DNA of 5,059 nucleotides from Phycisphaerales bacterium UBA7708 (GTDB taxonomy: Bacteria; Planctomycetota; Phycisphaerae; Sedimentisphaerales; Anaerohalosphaeraceae), in assembly GCA_002482415.1 (NCBI GenBank), contig DLFY01000141.1:20777-25835 (forward strand), read 5' to 3'. Of the stretch, positions 1 to 5,059 are shown piece after piece (within the stretch, counting starts at the first letter, position 1; every line of letters begins with the position of its first letter). The translations under genes and the position numbers were made by a program. A model generated the notes under the pieces. That model was not told the origin of the DNA. It saw nothing but the letters and a program-made list of their open reading frames with translations, and made no database searches.

Positions 1-2
1 TC

Positions 3-17
3 ATACCCGTTGGGTAT
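3..17 (-). terminator. Possible hairpin terminator after the FecR gene
   Basis: A perfect inverted repeat, ATACCC-GTT-GGGTAT, lies 6 bases beyond the stop codon of the minus-strand FecR gene. It would give a 6-bp stem with a 3-nt loop. A T-tract expected on the minus strand would fall outside the window, so intrinsic termination cannot be confirmed. It could equally be a chance repeat. Confidence 0.35.
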
Positions 18-23
18 AGTCTG

Positions 24-1712
24 TTAATCGGCGGATTCGACTTCAAATCTCGAATCCACCAGCAAACACAAATCATAATGATTGGCATTAAAGCCATCCA
101 CGCGAATCGTACCGCCGTCGGTCACAAGGATAGACAGGAATCGGTCTTTGGATGTCAGCGGCACGTCCAGATCAATCAGGCTGTCCCATCGCACCTTTCC
201 AGCCTTCGCACGAAGCCGGCCATCCACGGTAATCCAGACGTCAAACTCAGCGCTGGCAGGCGCCCCCTCCTCAACGCCCATGATTTTCCCATAACTGATC
301 GAATACGCCGTTCCTGCCGTCGTGCGAAACCGGTAAAGCTCCCGGCCGGCAAGATGCTTGCGAATGGCATTCAAATCAATCGTCACGCCGAGATTCGAAT
401 GCATAAAAAGAGACAGGAAGGCAAAATCCAGACGCCGGGTCTTCATATAGCGTTCCTGAATGTCAGGAAAATAGCGTGAGTCTTTGTTAAAACTCAGCTC
501 ATTGTGGAATATTCCTGTGGTCTCGGGACAATCCGCAAATACATCCCCCTCAGAACTGACAACCTGATTCCTCCCATTGGGGACAAAAATGCCGTCTATG
601 AATGGACAGGCTGTTATTTTCTGATACGTGTTGGTCGCCGAATGATAATCCCCGTATGGAAAATCACTTTTCTTGCCGGTAATCGGATCGAAATTGGCAT
701 ACGCATCGCTGGAGGTTCCAAAGCCGCTGCCGCCCATGACAAGGTCGCCCAGGCTGACCACCTCCTGCCCTTTCCATATTTCATTGTTATCGGAATCAAT
801 CCGGCGAACAAAATAATTCGTATTGCAGGGGATTTCCGAAACCGCTGCAGTAATCCCGGAGATTCGCCAGGCTTTTCCTTTTGCAACCGTATGCATGGTT
901 TTTTCGGCCCGGCCGCCCGCAATCAGCATGGTCTGTCCTTTGATGACATGGAGTTCAACCGTTCCATCCATGGCCGTATCGACTCCAAATTCCGTCCCAA
1001 GGTCGATAATTTTGGAATTTTGCGTGTAAATCGTAAAACCCAGCGCCTCTTTCGGAACGCTGGCATAAACGCGACCATACATCAGGTTGACCTGATCTTG
1101 CGTGGCAATCTCAAATTGCGCCGGGGCCTCAATGACAATCCTGGCCTGATTATCAAACAGAATTTCAGCAAATCCCTTATCCAGTACGAGGGGTTCCCGC
1201 CGGGTCGACAACCGTGTGCCGTGCTTGAATGAAGTATTCGCCCCCAGCCATTTGGCATCAACACTGTCCGTCAGCGTCGCCACCTCACTGGCCGGCGGCG
1301 GCGCCACTCGCACAAACACAACCATCAGAATCAGCGCTGCCATGGAAATGATTGCCGTATAGAGAGGAATATGATGCCGGGATTTTGGTGTTTTTGGTAC
1401 ATTAGCCGGCACTGCAGCCGGGGCGGGCGGCTCTTTTTCCACAACCGGAGCGGTTTTCTCATATTCCGACAACTGATTCCAGAGATTGTTATCCAGCAGA
1501 TGTTCATGATCAACGGTCTGCCGGGTAAACTGTCGATGACCCGGATTTTTCAACTGGACATACAGCCTGATACACGTGCAGTAATAATCCAGGGCCTCCG
1601 GATCGCTGGCGATGCGATGTTCCAGATACGCCGTCTGCTCCTCCGAGATGCCCTGCTCCAGCGATTTTAGAACCAGGAGGCAAAGTTCATGATTGTCCTT
1701 CAAATTGTTCAC
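24..1712 (-). CDS. FecR-domain membrane protein with C-terminal NPCBM-like domain (putative anti-sigma/signalling partner)
   Basis: This 562-residue protein is a probable partner of the ECF sigma factor encoded immediately upstream. Residues 1-60 are a short helical cytoplasmic region of the type found at the N-terminus of planctomycete FecR proteins. No HxxxCxxC zinc anti-sigma motif is seen. A Pro/Ala-rich linker (about 88-106) leads to one membrane segment (about 115-134, IPLYTAIISMAALILMVVFV). The FecR domain spans about 143-265, with the characteristic IDLGTEFGVD stretch at 236-245 and HVIKGQ at 255-260. The C-terminal part, from about 420, resembles an NPCBM/carbohydrate-binding beta-sandwich, notably DRFLSILVTDGG at 523-534. 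The expected topology is N-terminus in the cytoplasm and the FecR and C-terminal domains outside the membrane. The start is GTG, chosen because an AGGAGG site lies 7 nt upstream and because the start overlaps the sigma gene stop as GTGA. The FecR assignment is firm. The anti-sigma role and sugar binding are inferred. Confidence 0.85.
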   Translation of the reverse strand: MNNLKDNHELCLLVLKSLEQGISEEQTAYLEHRIASDPEALDYYCTCIRLYVQLKNPGHRQFTRQTVDHEHLLDNNLWNQLSEYEKTAPVVEKEPPAPAAVPANVPKTPKSRHHIPLYTAIISMAALILMVVFVRVAPPPASEVATLTDSVDAKWLGANTSFKHGTRLSTRREPLVLDKGFAEILFDNQARIVIEAPAQFEIATQDQVNLMYGRVYASVPKEALGFTIYTQNSKIIDLGTEFGVDTAMDGTVELHVIKGQTMLIAGGRAEKTMHTVAKGKAWRISGITAAVSEIPCNTNYFVRRIDSDNNEIWKGQEVVSLGDLVMGGSGFGTSSDAYANFDPITGKKSDFPYGDYHSATNTYQKITACPFIDGIFVPNGRNQVVSSEGDVFADCPETTGIFHNELSFNKDSRYFPDIQERYMKTRRLDFAFLSLFMHSNLGVTIDLNAIRKHLAGRELYRFRTTAGTAYSISYGKIMGVEEGAPASAEFDVWITVDGRLRAKAGKVRWDSLIDLDVPLTSKDRFLSILVTDGGTIRVDGFNANHYDLCLLVDSRFEVESAD

Positions 1713-2260
1713 GACAATTCCTCCTGCTTATTACGCTGAACACACGCGATCAGGAAAGTATGAATGCGTGTTAAGGTACTGTATAATCCCTGTACGGGCC
1801 TGTCGATGCGTTTGGCCAGTTCCTTAATCGAGATATTGAGCTGATACCGCATTGTAATCAATTTACGATCCTTGTCGTTGAGCCGGTTGAGGCATTTGTG
1901 CAACAGTTCAGAAGACAACTCATCCTGTTCTTTCCTACTGGACAGGTGCTCCGAGATGGTGTCAATGGTGGACGAGGAAAATTTGATTCGTGTATTGGAT
2001 TTTTCACGCTGGAGATGCATGATTTTATATCGGGCAATCGTGACCGCCCAAGAGGCAAAATCCGTCCCCGGCTCATACTGGTCAAACTTTTCCCACAACA
2101 CCGCCGCCGTATCCTGAAGAATATCTTCTGCATCCGGGACACTGGGTACCAGCATCAGAATATAGGTCAGAATCAAATTGTGATTGGCCATCAGCAATCG
2201 GATGTATTCCGTATGCCGTGAATCCTTAGATGACTCCTGTCCCATCGATTCCATAATCAC
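1709..2260 (-). CDS. ECF-type RNA polymerase sigma factor, Rhodopirellula-type subfamily
   Basis: This 183-residue protein is a group 4 (extracytoplasmic function) sigma-70 factor, expected to redirect RNA polymerase to a small regulon. Region 2 spans about residues 18-88. It includes DAEDILQDTAAVLWEKFDQY (43-62), the segment that contacts core polymerase, and FASWAVTIARYKI (68-80), the part that melts and reads the -10 element. Region 4 spans about 119-175, with the helix-turn-helix around residues 143-166 (ISIKELAKRIDRPVQGLYST and following). The length is typical of the family. The DAEDxxQDT...FxxWxxxIAR pattern matches the subfamily common in Planctomycetes, Verrucomicrobia and Lentisphaerae. 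The longest reading starts at GTG 2260. An ATG at 2254 (AGGG 5 nt upstream) is at least as likely, and a further ATG lies at 2245. The stop codon overlaps the FecR gene start by 4 bases. The target promoters are unknown. Confidence 0.9.
   Translation of the reverse strand: MIMESMGQESSKDSRHTEYIRLLMANHNLILTYILMLVPSVPDAEDILQDTAAVLWEKFDQYEPGTDFASWAVTIARYKIMHLQREKSNTRIKFSSSTIDTISEHLSSRKEQDELSSELLHKCLNRLNDKDRKLITMRYQLNISIKELAKRIDRPVQGLYSTLTRIHTFLIACVQRNKQEELS
1720..1725 (-). promoter_or_regulatory. Ribosome binding site of the FecR gene
   Basis: On the minus strand the sequence reads AGGAGG, 7 nt before the GTG at 1712. This consensus Shine-Dalgarno site lies inside the end of the sigma factor gene. 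It supports the GTG start and translational coupling of the two genes. Confidence 0.8.
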
Positions 2261-2285
2261 CCTATCCTAACAAACCATCATCTCT

Positions 2286-2313
2286 CATATATAAATTCCA
2301 AACCATGACCCAA
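2286..2313 (-). promoter_or_regulatory. Weak candidate promoter for the sigma/FecR operon
   Basis: On the minus strand TTGGGT (2308-2313) and TATATG (2286-2291) are separated by 16 bp, a loose sigma-70-like arrangement. Transcription would start near 2279, about 20 nt before the sigma gene. The surrounding DNA is very AT-rich, so chance matches are common. An ECF-type self-regulated promoter could be used instead. Confidence 0.25.
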
Positions 2314-2323
2314 ATTAGGCTAA

Positions 2324-2341
2324 ATTTATTTATAAATAAAT
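2324..2341. repeat. 18-bp perfect palindrome
   Basis: ATTTATTTATAAATAAAT is identical to its reverse complement, with the centre between 2332 and 2333. The symmetry stops at both outer flanks. It lies between the divergent sigma factor and E2 genes, a usual place for a dimeric regulator to bind. Its simple A/T composition also makes a chance origin or a DNA-bending/melting role possible. Confidence 0.6.
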
Positions 2342-2593
2342 AAGTTTTTAGTATTTACTATTTATGGCTATTGCATATTCTTATATAGATATTTATTCAA
2401 AAAAACCAACTTCACCAGCTATCTATACTTCTTTTGTAACAAGAACGGCTTTCAAAATAACCCTGTGAAAGAAAACCAGGAAAATAAAAAGGATTTGCAA
2501 AATCCAGATGTTTTGACTATGTTTCGTGTTTCTAACCCCAGGCGGGCAGGGTGTTCGCCTTCGAACGTACATCGACCCGGAAATGAAGCAGAA

Positions 2594-2604
2594 TCAGGAT
2601 TGGA
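2594..2604 (+). promoter_or_regulatory. Ribosome binding region supporting the E2 start at 2610
   Basis: AGGATTGGA precedes the ATG at 2610. AGGA lies 10 nt upstream and GGA 5 nt upstream, so an acceptable Shine-Dalgarno core is in range. The alternative starts at 2583 (ATG) and 2526 (GTG) have no comparable site. This favours the shorter reading, which also begins right at the lipoyl domain. Confidence 0.5.
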
Positions 2605-2609
2605 TCACT

Positions 2610-3740
2610 ATGGCACAGGAAGTCAGATTACCGCAATTAGGCAAGGCGATGAAACAGGCCACGATTGTCGCCTTAAAGGTCGGCCTGAATCACACCGTCG
2701 GCAAAGGGCAGATTCTCTGCGAACTGGAAACGGACAAGGCAACTCTGGAACTTGAATCCCCCGCCGCCGGGACAATTCGCCATATTTTCTGTGCCGAAGG
2801 TCAGACTCTCGATGTCGGGGCTCCGCTTTTTATGCTTAGCCAGCCCAACGAAGTCATCGACCCCGCCGTCCTGAACAAACTGCAAGCCGAGTTAGACGCA
2901 AATCAATCTCTGGATTCCGGTGTTTCCGCCACAGGCCAGCCTGCTTCAGCCCAATCACCGGCCGATCAGGTTTTAAGCAAAATCCGCCCCGTAGCCGGCC
3001 CGCTGGGCACCATCGACACGTTGCCTGCAGAGGCCAAAACACCCTTGCCGGAAATTGCCGCCGGAACCAAAATTCCCCTGAACCGCTGGCAGAAAATCAT
3101 CGCCGATAAAATGCTCGAATCCAAGCAGTATATCCCCTGCTTCTACCTGAACATCCGGGCCGATATCACAGACCTGTCCGACCTGCGGGATCGCCTCAAC
3201 AAAACCGCCGCGGAAAAATATTCCTTCAATGATTTTATTATGGCGGCATTGGCGCGAGGCATGAAGCAATATCCCATCATGACCGGCCAACTGGGACACG
3301 ACTGTATCATCCTGTCGCCCACTATCGACATCGGCCTTGCCATCGCTGCGGGCCATGGGCTGGTCGCGCCGGTCGTGCGGGATGTCGGCGGCAAGACGCT
3401 TGAGCAAATCGCCGCCGCCGGACGAGACCTCATCGCCCGCGCCAAAGACAACAAACTGACCGCCGACGACCTGGCTGGCGGATGCATCACCATCAGCAAC
3501 CTGGGCGGCATGGGAATTGATTCATTTATCCCGATTGTGGTGCCGGGACAGTGCAGCATCCTCGGTGTCGGGCGGATCATCAGCACCCCGATGCCGTCCG
3601 GCAAAGGCGATATCCTGATCCGCAAGATCATGAACCTGAATCTGTCGGTTGACCACCGTATCGCCAATGGCGCCGATGCGGCCCAGTTCCTCGACTACGT
3701 CAAAAAGCAGCTTGAACACCCCGACGAATTGGCAAATTAG
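2610..3740 (+). CDS. Dihydrolipoamide acyltransferase (E2) of a 2-oxoacid dehydrogenase complex, atypical
   Basis: This protein (376 residues from ATG 2610) matches the E2 family, which moves acyl groups from a swinging lipoyl arm to CoA. Residues 2-76 are one lipoyl domain, starting MAQEVRLPQLGKAM, with the lipoylated lysine K43 in ETDKATLEL. Residues 77-154 are a flexible linker rich in Ala, Pro, Gln and Ser. Residues 155-376 are the CAT-like catalytic domain, with TISNLG (Ser296) and SVDHRIANGADAAQFL near the end, giving catalytic His349. Two departures are visible. The linker has no peripheral-subunit-binding domain (no RxLAxExGVDL...GTGxxGRI pattern). The expected HxxxDG reads HRIANG, with Asn353 (codon AAT, 3666-3668) for Asp. 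No E1 or E3 gene is in view. The substrate cannot be told: pyruvate, acetoin and branched-chain acids are all possible. The reading frame is open back to GTG 2526, which would give 404 residues. The start at 2610 is preferred because the lipoyl domain begins there. Confidence 0.88.
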   Translation: MAQEVRLPQLGKAMKQATIVALKVGLNHTVGKGQILCELETDKATLELESPAAGTIRHIFCAEGQTLDVGAPLFMLSQPNEVIDPAVLNKLQAELDANQSLDSGVSATGQPASAQSPADQVLSKIRPVAGPLGTIDTLPAEAKTPLPEIAAGTKIPLNRWQKIIADKMLESKQYIPCFYLNIRADITDLSDLRDRLNKTAAEKYSFNDFIMAALARGMKQYPIMTGQLGHDCIILSPTIDIGLAIAAGHGLVAPVVRDVGGKTLEQIAAAGRDLIARAKDNKLTADDLAGGCITISNLGGMGIDSFIPIVVPGQCSILGVGRIISTPMPSGKGDILIRKIMNLNLSVDHRIANGADAAQFLDYVKKQLEHPDELAN

Positions 3741-3753
3741 AAATCCAATAAAA

Positions 3754-3783
3754 AATGCCCACACAATCCATTGTGCAGGCATT
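3754..3783 (-). terminator. Intrinsic terminator of the queF operon, possibly bidirectional
   Basis: The interrupted inverted repeat AATGCC-CA-CACAAT ... ATTGTG-CA-GGCATT forms a hairpin of two 6-bp stems separated by a CA/CA internal loop. On the minus strand it is followed by TTTTTTATT, a proper U-tract, and it lies 27 nt beyond the stop of the zinc-ribbon gene. On the plus strand it lies 14 nt after the E2 stop, but only a weak T-run follows. It therefore terminates the minus-strand operon best and may also slow or stop E2 transcription. Confidence 0.75.
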
Positions 3784-3809
3784 ATACGACATCATAATTG
3801 CTTGGCCGC

Positions 3810-4316
3810 TTACGACAGCTTAGCCTCCGCATCGTGAATCAGCCCCTGTAAAATCTTATCCGGGATATCCGACAACTCCGGCTCAGGCTTGTCCGCCCGG
3901 GCCATCGACGCCAGCACCCGCAGGGCTGTTCGCTTGTAAATCTTCATCTTGGCGATGGACTTTTCCGCTCCGTCCAGTTCCGCATCCGCCATCTGCCGCA
4001 GATACAGGATGCACATCTTGATGACGGCTTTTTCATCGACCGCCTTGTCGCCGCCGATGCCGGCAGGTTCCGCGGGAGTATCCTTTTCATGCAGCAGTTC
4101 CCGCGTCAGGGCATAGGTCTGGTTCATCATCATCCCGATTTTGGTTTCTTCACCCTCATCGATCGGCGCCAGCTTCAGTTCCGGCTCATCATCCGACTTG
4201 GGCAGCGGGATATAGCAGCGGTGTTTGCAATAGGGACAACTGCCCCACTTGCCCCCGGCCGCATCCGGTGCCTTGATTTTCTGCTTACAGCATTCGCAAT
4301 GGAAACTAATCGGCAT
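3810..4316 (-). CDS. Unrecognised zinc-ribbon protein downstream of queF
   Basis: This is a 168-residue protein of unknown function. Residues 1-38 form a likely zinc ribbon with Cys pairs C7/C10 and C27/C30 (HCECCKQKI ... GGKWGSCPYCKHRCYIP); extra cysteines sit at C9 and C34. Similar N-terminal ribbons are common on unrelated planctomycete proteins. An acidic, probably disordered stretch follows (about 41-60). Residues 60-168 are charged and mostly helical in character, with no signal peptide or membrane segment, so it is probably cytoplasmic. The ATG at 4316 has AGGAG (4324-4328) 7 nt upstream, directly against the queF stop codon. There are only 12 nt between the genes, so they are almost certainly co-transcribed and possibly coupled. 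A link to queuosine metabolism is suggested by position only. No catalytic motif is recognised. Confidence 0.8.
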   Translation of the reverse strand: MPISFHCECCKQKIKAPDAAGGKWGSCPYCKHRCYIPLPKSDDEPELKLAPIDEGEETKIGMMMNQTYALTRELLHEKDTPAEPAGIGGDKAVDEKAVIKMCILYLRQMADAELDGAEKSIAKMKIYKRTALRVLASMARADKPEPELSDIPDKILQGLIHDAEAKLS

Positions 4317-4328
4317 CGTTGAACTCCT

Positions 4329-4682
4329 TTATTTTTCGGCTCGATACTCTGCGGTTACATCCGTGGTAATCCCGCCGCGCGGGGTAAACTGCGAGGTCAC
4401 ACGCATCCACCGCGGCTTGCAGGATGCAACAAGGTCGTCCAGTATCTCATTGGTCAGCCGTTCATAAAAGACGCCCTTATTGCGATAACTCTGCATATAA
4501 AACTTCAGACTTTTCAGCTCGATACAGGACTGGCCGGGGGTGTAGTCTATCGTAATGACCCCGAAGTCCGGCTGCCCGGTCTTGGGACAGACGCTGGTAA
4601 ATTCCGGACATCGGATGGTGATTTTATAATCCCGTCCCGGCCGGGGGTTATCAAACAGCTCAAATTGCGGTTTTTCGCTCAT
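4329..4682 (-). CDS. queF: NADPH-dependent 7-cyano-7-deazaguanine (preQ0) reductase, QueF type I
   Basis: QueF reduces the nitrile of preQ0 to the aminomethyl group of preQ1, using two NADPH, in the pathway to queuosine in tRNA wobble positions. It acts in the cytoplasm. The 117-residue length fits the short, single-domain (unimodular, Bacillus-type) class, which assembles a tunnelling-fold oligomer. Visible signature residues are Cys32 and Asp39 in [14 protein letters not shown] (the thioimide-forming Cys and the proton donor), ELKSLK at 55-60 (the QueF NADPH-binding motif region), and Glu74 in FYE, the substrate-recognition Glu of tunnelling-fold enzymes. The start ATG at 4682 has AAGGG 7 nt upstream. 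It is divergent from queC and heads a two-gene operon with the zinc-ribbon gene. All key residues seem to be present. Confidence 0.96.
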   Translation of the reverse strand: MSEKPQFELFDNPRPGRDYKITIRCPEFTSVCPKTGQPDFGVITIDYTPGQSCIELKSLKFYMQSYRNKGVFYERLTNEILDDLVASCKPRWMRVTSQFTPRGGITTDVTAEYRAEK

Positions 4683-4686
4683 GCAA

Positions 4687-4714
4687 TTGCCCTTTTTTCA
4701 AAAACTGGTATAGT
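4687..4714 (+). promoter_or_regulatory. Candidate sigma-70 promoter for queC (extended -10)
   Basis: TTGCCC (4687-4692) and TATAGT (4709-4714) are separated by 16 bp. TGG immediately before TATAGT forms an extended -10 element. The hexamers match consensus at 4 of 6 and 5 of 6 positions. Transcription would start near 4721, giving a queC leader of about 47 nt. Confidence 0.5.
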
Positions 4715-4734
4715 AACGGTGGTTATTGTACTGG
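4705..4734. repeat. Imperfect 13-bp inverted repeat between queF and queC
   Basis: The arms CTGGTATAGTAAC (4705-4717) and GTTATTGTACTGG (4722-4734) flank GGTG. As DNA, 9 of 13 positions are symmetric. As plus-strand RNA, the other four would be G-U pairs. The arms contain the two predicted -10 elements, so the symmetry may simply reflect opposing promoters. It could also be an operator. Confidence 0.5.
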
Positions 4735-4752
4735 AAATTGAGACTTTTGCAA
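4725..4752 (-). promoter_or_regulatory. Candidate sigma-70 promoter for queF
   Basis: On the minus strand TTGCAA (4747-4752) and TACAAT (4725-4730) are separated by 16 bp, matching consensus at 4 of 6 and 5 of 6 positions. Transcription would start near 4718, giving a queF leader of about 36 nt. This promoter faces the queC promoter, and the footprints would overlap. Confidence 0.5.
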
Positions 4753-4767
4753 GAAGTTGAGACGGAA

Positions 4768-5059
4768 ATGCCCCAAACGAATACCCGAAAAGCCGTTGTT
4801 CTGGTTAGTGGAGGTCTGGATTCGGCCACCACGCTGGCTATCGCCCTGAATGAAGGCTTCACCTGCTATGCCCTGTCGTTCCGTTATGGCCAGCGGCATG
4901 AGGTGGAGCTGACCGCCGCCTGCCGGGTGGCAACCACGATGGGAGCGAAGGAACACCGGATTATCGATATCGACCTGGCCGGGATTGGCGGGTCAGCCCT
5001 GACCGATACGACCCTCGAAGTGCCCAAAGACCGACAGGATATGTCGCAGGGGATACCCA
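4768..5059 (+). CDS. queC: 7-cyano-7-deazaguanine (preQ0) synthase QueC, 5' part, cut by window end
   Basis: QueC converts 7-carboxy-7-deazaguanine, ammonia and ATP to preQ0, the substrate of QueF. The window holds the first 97 residues of a family usually about 220-230 long; the frame is open to the edge. [18 protein letters not shown] carries the PP-loop SGGLDS (14-19), which binds ATP pyrophosphate. [14 protein letters not shown] (36-49) is the conserved QueC FxYGQRH motif. The C-terminal zinc-binding cysteines expected in the family lie beyond the window. The start at ATG 4768 places the PP-loop at the usual distance from the N-terminus. The ribosome site is weak (GACGGAA directly upstream). 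Divergence from queF over an 85-bp gap makes a shared pathway clear. Confidence 0.95.
   Translation, partial: MPQTNTRKAVVLVSGGLDSATTLAIALNEGFTCYALSFRYGQRHEVELTAACRVATTMGAKEHRIIDIDLAGIGGSALTDTTLEVPKDRQDMSQGIP

Larger units (their letters stand above)
2261..2609. other. Divergent AT-rich intergenic region between the sigma factor and E2 genes
   Basis: About 350 bp without a convincing gene lies between the leftward sigma factor gene and the rightward E2 gene. Positions 2270-2510 are markedly AT-rich compared with the flanking genes. Composition changes sharply near 2535 to a GC-richer stretch leading into E2. The region holds an 18-bp palindrome (2324-2341) and a small inverted repeat, TAGTA-TT-TACTA, at 2349-2360. 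It also holds two short hairpins: GGATTT-GCA-AAATCC at 2491-2505 and GTTCG-CCTT-CGAAC at 2553-2566. A TATACT -10-like hexamer at 2424-2429 could serve E2, but no good -35 partner is seen. Both promoters of the divergent pair should lie here. Confidence 0.6.

Noticed and set aside
504..1232. Long open frame (242 codons) on the plus strand, antisense to the FecR gene
   Set aside because: It lies entirely opposite a well-supported gene with FecR signature motifs. Its translation has no recognisable domain and has the composition of a shadow frame.
2465..2755. Plus-strand open frame starting at GTG 2465, overlapping the start of E2 in another frame
   Set aside because: The translation resembles no known family, its 3' half overlaps the lipoyl domain coding, and no ribosome site was found. 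A frameshifted N-terminus of E2 is not needed, because the lipoyl domain is complete from 2610.
3143..3667. Minus-strand open frame opposite the E2 catalytic domain
   Set aside because: It is a shadow of the GC-richer E2 coding sequence, with low-complexity translation and no start context or motifs.
4683..4767. Possible preQ1 riboswitch in front of queF or queC
   Set aside because: Queuosine genes are often controlled this way. However, the predicted leaders are only about 36 and 47 nt, and I could not find the preQ1-I core (C-rich loop segment plus A-rich tail forming an H-type pseudoknot). A covariance-model search would be decisive.
4723..4956. Minus-strand open frame of 77 codons opposite queC
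   Set aside because: It is antisense to clear queC coding sequence (SGGLDS and FRYGQRH motifs) and overlaps the queF control region.
1..5059. tRNA/rRNA genes, CRISPR arrays, insertion sequences, phage or defence genes
   Set aside because: No cloverleaf-like sequence, spaced repeat array, transposase, integrase or terminal inverted repeat was seen on either strand.

Overview
The window looks like chromosomal DNA of a planctomycete-type bacterium (Planctomycetes/Phycisphaerae or a close PVC relative). This is inferred from three things. The ECF sigma factor resembles the Rhodopirellula-type subfamily. It is coupled to a large FecR-domain membrane protein with a C-terminal NPCBM-like sandwich. 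A small protein begins with the CxxC...GGKWG.CPxC zinc ribbon common in that group. No 16S rRNA or other decisive marker is present, so this is a family-level guess.

Layout. Positions 24-2260 (minus strand) hold a two-gene unit: an ECF sigma factor followed by a translationally coupled FecR-type membrane protein (GTGA overlap). Together they form a likely sigma/anti-sigma or surface-signalling pair. Positions 2261-2609 are an AT-rich divergent intergenic region with an 18-bp perfect palindrome and small hairpins. Positions 2610-3740 (plus strand) encode a lipoyl-bearing 2-oxoacid dehydrogenase acyltransferase (E2). It stands without E1 or E3 genes in view, has no recognisable peripheral-subunit-binding domain, and reads HRIANG where HxxxDG is expected at the active site.

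Positions 3754-3783 form a hairpin terminator whose T-tract serves the minus strand. Positions 3810-4682 (minus strand) hold a compact operon: queF (preQ0 reductase), then an unrecognised zinc-ribbon protein 12 nt downstream. Positions 4768-5059 (plus strand) are the 5' part of queC (preQ0 synthase), cut by the window edge. queC and queF catalyse the last step to preQ0 and the reduction of preQ0 to preQ1 in queuosine tRNA modification. They are divergently transcribed from an 85-bp gap in which two good sigma-70-like promoters appear to overlap face to face.

No tRNA, rRNA, CRISPR array, insertion sequence or phage gene was seen. The most unusual points are the E2 architecture and active-site change, and the overlapping queC/queF promoters. 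Most of the rest is ordinary chromosomal content.
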